DNA from: Sipunculus nudus
Lineage: Eukaryota; Annelida; Sipuncula; Golfingiida; Sipunculidae
Length of the DNA: 64,000 bases
Assembly: GCA_026874595.1 (NCBI GenBank)
Contig: CM049309.1
Coordinates: 38,827,079-38,891,078 of the forward strand
Direction of reading: 5' to 3'
The position numbers were made by a program, and so were the translations under genes. The notes under the pieces are model-generated. The model was not told where the DNA came from, made no database searches, and was given only the letters and a program-made list of their open reading frames with translations. Shown here in pieces: positions 59,101 to 64,000 of the stretch (the stretch's first letter is position 1; each line of letters opens with the position of its first letter).

Positions 59101-62100
59101 AAGCAATACCACCATCATAACTGTAAGTTTCCTAATTACAAAAGTAAAGGATTCTGAAGTCCAGCGAACATACACATGGTCCAGGTTCACATAGGATTTA
59201 AACAATATTGAGGGTAAAATTAGATAAAATTAATCAAATAAAATTACACAATTACCTGGTGAATAACAAAATTCCACAGTGTCAACTAACTGAGGAGCCA
59301 GTGCAAATTTCACAGACCATGCATCATGAAATGTGTTAAACTGGCGACTATAAAAACAGTCAATGGAAGTGTTATGTTCAAATTTGGGAGTACTGTTATG
59401 AAATAATTGTGTGGAAAGTATGTGAATTCTGAGATCATGCGTGTTCCTTCACAACATCATGGGCACAATATGTTTGAGGAGAAGTAAGAAACTTTGTTGA
59501 AGACCAACTACTGAACCTGGGCCCAGTTTCGGTAAACTGACTTGAGCCTGTTATTCTGCGTTTTTGACACCAGTCAATTTTGTCGAACTTTAAGTCAGTT
59601 TCAATAAAAATAACGCTAGAAATTTAAGTCACCTGGGGGGCTGAAATGCTAAGTCTGCACCGACGAGGCATAACTCAGTGCATAATGTCTGCCCCTCAGA
59701 TGGTTTTATTCTCTTTCTCTGTAAAATTTGGACGCCTCTTTTTGACAACTTTGTTTTCCATTTTAAAAGCAGTGTCAAAGATTGTCTGCTCCATAGTTCA
59801 TTATCAGGTGACGCTGAAAAGGGGATGTCCTAGGTTCAGGCTGACTTGGCTAATTCACGTTAACTGAAACTGACTTGTCTTGCGGACTTGCATCAGCCGA
59901 CTTTGGGGACGTTACGGTAAAATTTGACTCATTCTTACTGCAACTGTGCCCAGGTTGTAACATTTCTAATGTATCTACTGGGGTATAGACATCCCCACAG
60001 CTGCTGGTTGCAATGAATCATAGACTCAGGGATAGCAGGCTGCTGGTTCTAAAGATACACTAGCTCCCATCCAAAGTGCTCAACCATTACCAGTTAAAAC
60101 AATCAAGTGTCTCCAAAGGTTTCATGTCAAGAAAAGAAATTCCATCTGTACAACATTTATACAACAAAGTGTGAAACAACAAGTGTTTCTTTCTTTGAAA
60201 ATAAATTTCAGAAAATATTCTGGTTAGAATCCACAGAAACGAAAAAATGTCTCATTAAATTTCTTTTACTGTACACACAGAAAATAAAAATTTTGTTAGG
60301 CATACTCAAAAAGAATGCCTGGGCTACACCCACCTTAAATTTGGTCCTGCATCCCCGAAAGCTATGAATACATTGAAGAGTGTAAAAGACGGATCAGGTA
60401 TATACCATAAATTACATGATTAGAGATTCTAGTATGATGTAAACACAAAAACACAGAACTTTTGGAGCAGATAATTTACAGTTTGGGAAATTACTGAATA
60501 GTGCAAAGATTCTTTGCATAGTTTTTGTTTATGAGAATTAAACACGTTATATGACAAAGACACAATTTTATACACTGACCTATATTAGTGATGCCCTACT
60601 ACTAATATGTCAGGTGCTAACATTGTTCAAAAGGTGGAGATGTAAACAAGTATACAAAATGCATGCCACACAAATATCATTTAAAGCTGATTTTTAAAAT
60701 GATGTATATCTCCAAAACTGAGAAGATAATAGATTAAACAACAGTTACAGTTATATATCATACAACCTGCTCCTGCAGATCAAACCCTTCTTCAAAAACA
60801 AGAAAATTTTGGTATGCAGGAATTTAAAGTAAATTAAGGGTGTAATGATTTAAAATATTTGCTTCACAAGCCAGAGATCACAATAATGAGAATCAATTAT
60901 GCAATGATACGCATCTTTTTCTTTAGTAGCGACACAAAACTTAATCTTTCCTCAAACCTCAGTTGCATTTGACTCTTGGTAATCCATTTTATTCAATATA
61001 CTCTTTTTCATGGGGCAGCTTCTGCTGCAGACTACCAATAGGGGGGGTCTTATATATTGTCGTAGGGCAAAGCATGGCAATATCTGGGAGATGACTAACA
61101 CCTGGGAATGCACCACTCTCAACGGTCGAAACATTTTAAATGTGCATTAATCGCCAGGACATCACTCAAACAGACATGCTTGGCACAATGCCAATACACA
61201 TGGCTCCACCTGGTGGCAGTCTACTGCAGAAGCTCCTTGTTAAAGCAGTGTGTTAAATGGAATGGACTGCCTGGAATGGAATATGACCGCTGCATGAGGA
61301 GTTAATTTTTCCAAGCTTTCATTAGATAATGATCTGTGAAACAGTAATGTAAGTAGCATTAGCTGTGTCAAGAACAGTAAACAGATTGTGAAAGGGGAAA
61401 CATGCTGATTCACAGGATCCCTTTAATTTGTATTATGAAATCATGGGTAAATACAGATATATAGGTAAAACAGCACTGCCCAGTTAACAATGCTAAGAGT
61501 CAGTGTGTCAGACTTCAATAATGATAGGATTAACCTGTGTTTGTAAAGGCTAAAGAGGTCTTAAGAGATTAAAATGATATACAAAATGGTGGTTTGTTAA
61601 AACTGATGATCTAACTACGTGAACAGTGACATCTGTTCTGCATGCTTTACATTGAGTAGATGAATTGAGACAAGCTACTCACTGTGTACATTTCCTGTGT
61701 ATTAGTGCCCACAAATGTCCCTGGATATTTGTCTCCATCTGTCCACCGGACTTGTACTCTGTGTCCAGTAGGGGGAGCCCCATTCTCCACACAGTCATAA
61801 TTCTGTTGCAAAAGAAAAAGAATAAATATATTGACATTTTTCTGACCGCAAAAAAAGGGTAAATACAAATTGTAAAACTGACAGGGCATTATGTAATATA
61901 TATATTTATTTTCTAGGAAGCTGGTCTTGAAAGTATCACTTTATTGAACAAACACTGATTCACAGACTGGAAATCTTTCAAAGAAAGGTATATTGCAGTA
62001 AACAGACAATAGATTCTGTTGCTAAACCCCTCATACAAATACAATTTAGTTTAATACCAAATGAATAAAAATAATTCATATCAGGTGTAACACAAACACA

Positions 62101-63459
62101 GATAAGTCATTTAAAAGATGTAGAGCCTGAACACATGCAGATACCTCAATATCTTCTGGGAAGAGATTCTTGCTAAAGGATCCGTCATCAAAATCCACTT
62201 CATAGAAGGTCTCTGTATGCATGCTGGATACCTTACAGTGGTAATAGCGGCAGTTTCTGTGCTTGGCAATGACAGAGTCACCTTCTTTAATCTCAGGCAT
62301 CATTTCTCTCTCAGTCTGTAAATGACCACACATCATCATTTATACAAACTGAATGAAAAAGATTCCTTCACTCTAGTTCATGATGCCATTCATAAAAGAG
62401 TTAATGGTACCTCCAAATCAAGTCATCTGGTGCTGTTTTTTTTTTTTTTTGTTCTATACCTGGAACATTTTAACAGAACAGTATTCACTTTCTCTGTGAT
62501 AAGATCATTCACTGATCTGTAAATGAGAAGCAGAATTTTGATTTGTCATCTCTATCAAACCGTAGCAAGCGCTTTTCTTTTAGGAGTTCTATTGCACTGC
62601 TATATTATCTTCAACCATAGTTGCTTGAAATTGCATGTATTGTATTTAACTAACAGTTTGAAGCTTCATGTATGGAGAGTAAAAATCACAGGCTATCATG
62701 TACTATCATTTTCTGTTTTATTAAATATCTCTCTTCTTGCTTCCTTTATTTTTAAACTTCTAATGTGGAGTCCTAATTTCTTTTGCAAATGTTTAGCATA
62801 ATAAATATATTTTAAATTATTAACTCTGTTCTAATATTATAAGATTGTCATTAATGTTAAAATATCACTTCCACATGAATGAATTTTTAGTCTTCCGCTG
62901 TTAGGATGGATGACTACTAAAATGGTCCGCATCTGTCTGTTGTCCGTCTTTATGTCCCTCCCCATCACTGATGCCACACTTTCCTAGTTTAACATAATGC
63001 GGGGACTATTTGTGCCTCCAGGCCCTTGTTTGAGAATTTAGATTAAATTATGATCTATGATGACCTACGAAGAAGAGTTATTTAAAACATTTTTATAAAA
63101 AAAAGTGAGGTTCAAAACAGTTATATTTGTGCAAGAACACTTACAGAATTTACAATATTTAGTTATATGAGGCTTCAACACGCACAGTTTCACTACCTAT
63201 TCAATATAGCCATCTATAAAGTTTCATGCCCTAACATACAAAAAGATCTGCTTTCATACAAACTGACCTGCTCCCTTGTGCTTTTGTGCTTTTGACAAGT
63301 GATCCAGACAGGGATGGGCCAGTCGCTGGTCTCAAACTGTACGCCCGCTGACACACCACAAGTGACGTGAAAAGAAGCAGTACAGCGCCCATTGGTGCAC
63401 TGTACACAAGCTCCCATACTCGTGGCCCCCTTCATCCACTCGTAGCAGTACAAGCATTT
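56085..63459 (-). CDS. KDM4: KDM4/JMJD2-type histone lysine demethylase, 3' part (PHD, double Tudor, C-terminus)
   Basis: Five minus-strand exons, all in phase 0, read in order 63459-63268, 62315-62145, 61802-61683, 58423-58331 and 56189-56085 (TGA at 56087-56085), give the last 226 residues. They encode the extended PHD finger, both hybrid Tudor repeats and a short basic tail. KDM4 enzymes are nuclear Fe(II)/2-oxoglutarate dioxygenases that remove methyl groups from H3K9 and H3K36; the Tudor pair reads H3K4me3 and H4K20me marks. The residues known to form the aromatic cage in human KDM4A have counterparts here: Phe in EVDFDDGSF, and Trp and Tyr in VRWTDGDKY. The protein ends soon after the second Tudor with QVNQKYLHDLGFI. 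The catalytic JmjN/JmjC domains must lie beyond 64000. A 145-bp tandem repeat occupies the last intron, and a diverged inverted repeat the one before it. Identification is firm; which vertebrate paralogue is closest cannot be told. Confidence 0.93.
56840..57850. repeat. 145-bp tandem repeat, 7 units, in the last KDM4 intron
   Basis: The landmark AGGTCTGGAGCCCTCATAGG recurs at about 56887, 57032, 57177, 57322, 57469, 57614 and 57754 with drift. Other shared words are GGTACCAATCATCCCTGTGA, GGGAAAGCTGCAGTATG, AAAGAAAATCAGC and GGGCTGTGGCGGCCATAT. Confidence 0.88.
57851..57915. repeat. GGACGGA-rich tail with CCCTATAGGG
   Basis: Repeated GGAAGGACGGATGGAT words are followed by GTGATCCCTATAGGGCACCG. 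This looks like the end of a dispersed element whose interior expanded into the 145-bp array. Confidence 0.45.
58331..58423 (-). CDS. KDM4: KDM4 exon: end of second Tudor repeat
   Basis: 31 codons between CTCAG and GTGAGT: VEFEDGSELTHRREEIW, then LPKRIRSKL. Joined to the preceding exon it gives MYTVEFEDGSEL, the expected KDM4 junction. Confidence 0.9.
60972..61275. repeat. Diverged inverted repeat (foldback), arms about 150 bp
   Basis: The left arm (60972-61119) and the complement of the right arm (about 61125-61275) share GGTAATCCATTTT/GCAGTCCATTCCATTT, CAGCTTCTGCTGCAGACTAC/GAGCTTCTGCAGTAGACTGC, a following AGGGGG/AGGTGG block, and TTGTCGTAGGGCAAAGCATG/TTGTGCCAAGCATG. Identity is moderate. 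It lies in a KDM4 intron. Confidence 0.6.
61683..61802 (-). CDS. KDM4: KDM4 exon: start of second Tudor repeat
   Basis: 40 codons between CAACAG and GTGAGT: NYDCVENGAPPTGHRVQV, then RWTDGDKYPGTF and QEMYT. Trp and Tyr of WTDGDKY correspond to the cage residues W967 and Y973 of human KDM4A. Confidence 0.92.
62145..62315 (-). CDS. KDM4: KDM4 exon: first Tudor repeat
   Basis: 57 codons between TTTACAG and GTATCT. KEGDSVIAKHRNCRYYHCKV and FYEVDFDDGSFSKNLFPEDI match the first KDM4 Tudor strand by strand, including the cage Phe and the NL(F/Y)PEDI ending. Confidence 0.92.
63268..63459 (-). CDS. KDM4: KDM4 exon: extended PHD finger
   Basis: 64 codons between TTCAG and GTCAGT. KCLYCYEWMK, then ACVQCTNGRC, ASFHVTCGVSAGV, DWPIPVWITCQKH: the Cys/His spacing of the second PHD (ePHD) of KDM4 proteins, with zinc ligands intact. 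Confidence 0.9.
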
Positions 63460-64000
63460 CTGAATTCCAGGAATGTCACATATATTATTTCAATTGGTAA
63501 TTGTGCATTTTGAAAGGCTTATTTTGCTATCTTAAACGCACTATTTCCAAAATTTTATTTCTTTATAATAAGGAGAAATGTATACTTATATCAGAATAAG
63601 ATTTATAGAGTTTGGACTAATATATTTGATTTGAAATGACCAAAACTGCTCAAATATAAATTTTACAATGCAACATCATCAACATTATGCATAACATTTT
63701 GGCAGATGATCAAAATTTGAGCTGGAAAAGCTACTTAGGAGACACAATTACTTTCAAACAATACCCATCTTTCACTATACAACCCTTATTTATCTTATTA
63801 CAGAAAATTAACTTCTGTTTATAATTTGCTTTAAGGATTGTAAAATAGGCCATTGAAAAACCGCGTAAAATACACATTTACCTATCAATTAATGATCAAT
63901 GTGTTTATATTCATGTGCTTGAATGGTCAGTTACGAGATACACATACATCACAGACAATTATATGAGGCTTATGACACATTCGCTTCAAACATTCTCAAT

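Overview
The window looks like nuclear DNA from a lophotrochozoan animal, most likely a mollusc and perhaps a bivalve. The genes are split by GT-AG introns, the DNA is AT-rich, (TA)n tracts and G/C homopolymers are frequent, and there are several families of short non-autonomous transposons, a tRNA-derived SINE and long satellite arrays. No bacterial operon, phage or CRISPR array is present. The species assignment is inference. All comparisons were made by eye.

Protein genes are few. (1) At 4.5-4.9 kb (+) an exon encodes a short single-pass membrane protein resembling KCNE (MinK/MiRP) potassium-channel beta subunits. A 3'-terminal coding exon at 47.75-48.32 kb (+) could be an alternative cytoplasmic tail of the same gene. 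(2) At 27.9-33.8 kb (+) there is a complete six-exon class I SAM-dependent methyltransferase gene of 262 residues, rebuilt exon by exon with matching intron phases. (3) At 8.2-14.0 kb (-) lies an inverted, decayed paralogue of that gene. It keeps exons 1, 3, 4 and 5 but carries an in-frame TGA and a lost splice acceptor; no exon 2 or 6 was found. A scrap of a third copy sits at 14.2-14.3 kb. (4) At 56.1-63.5 kb (-) are the last five coding exons of a KDM4/JMJD2 histone lysine demethylase: extended PHD finger, double Tudor and C-terminal tail. The catalytic JmjN/JmjC part lies beyond the right edge.

The rest is mostly repeats. A 2.4-kb terminal-inverted-repeat (TIR) element at 14.39-16.82 kb is flanked by TA and carries reiterated GCGTAAAATTACGC-like boxes near its ends. 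A 677-bp element at 20.70-21.38 kb has perfect 69-bp TIRs and an interior built from GTCGC/GTCGT words. Five Tigger/pogo-like miniature elements, a TTCGCGA-rich TIR element inside methyltransferase intron 4, five copies of a GGATCCAGG-ended element, and four copies plus a fragment of an unnamed repeat of about 350-400 bp are scattered through the window. A full-length SINE lies at 26.73-27.12 kb with 12-bp target duplications. A 27/28-bp hairpin-forming satellite, organised into a 440-bp higher-order repeat, fills 42.6-46.5 kb and is interrupted by a 699-bp transposon with an 8-bp target duplication. A 30-bp minisatellite fills 49.6-50.45 kb, and a 145-bp tandem repeat lies in the last intron of the KDM4 gene. 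The gene-free stretches hold no other coding exon that I can support.
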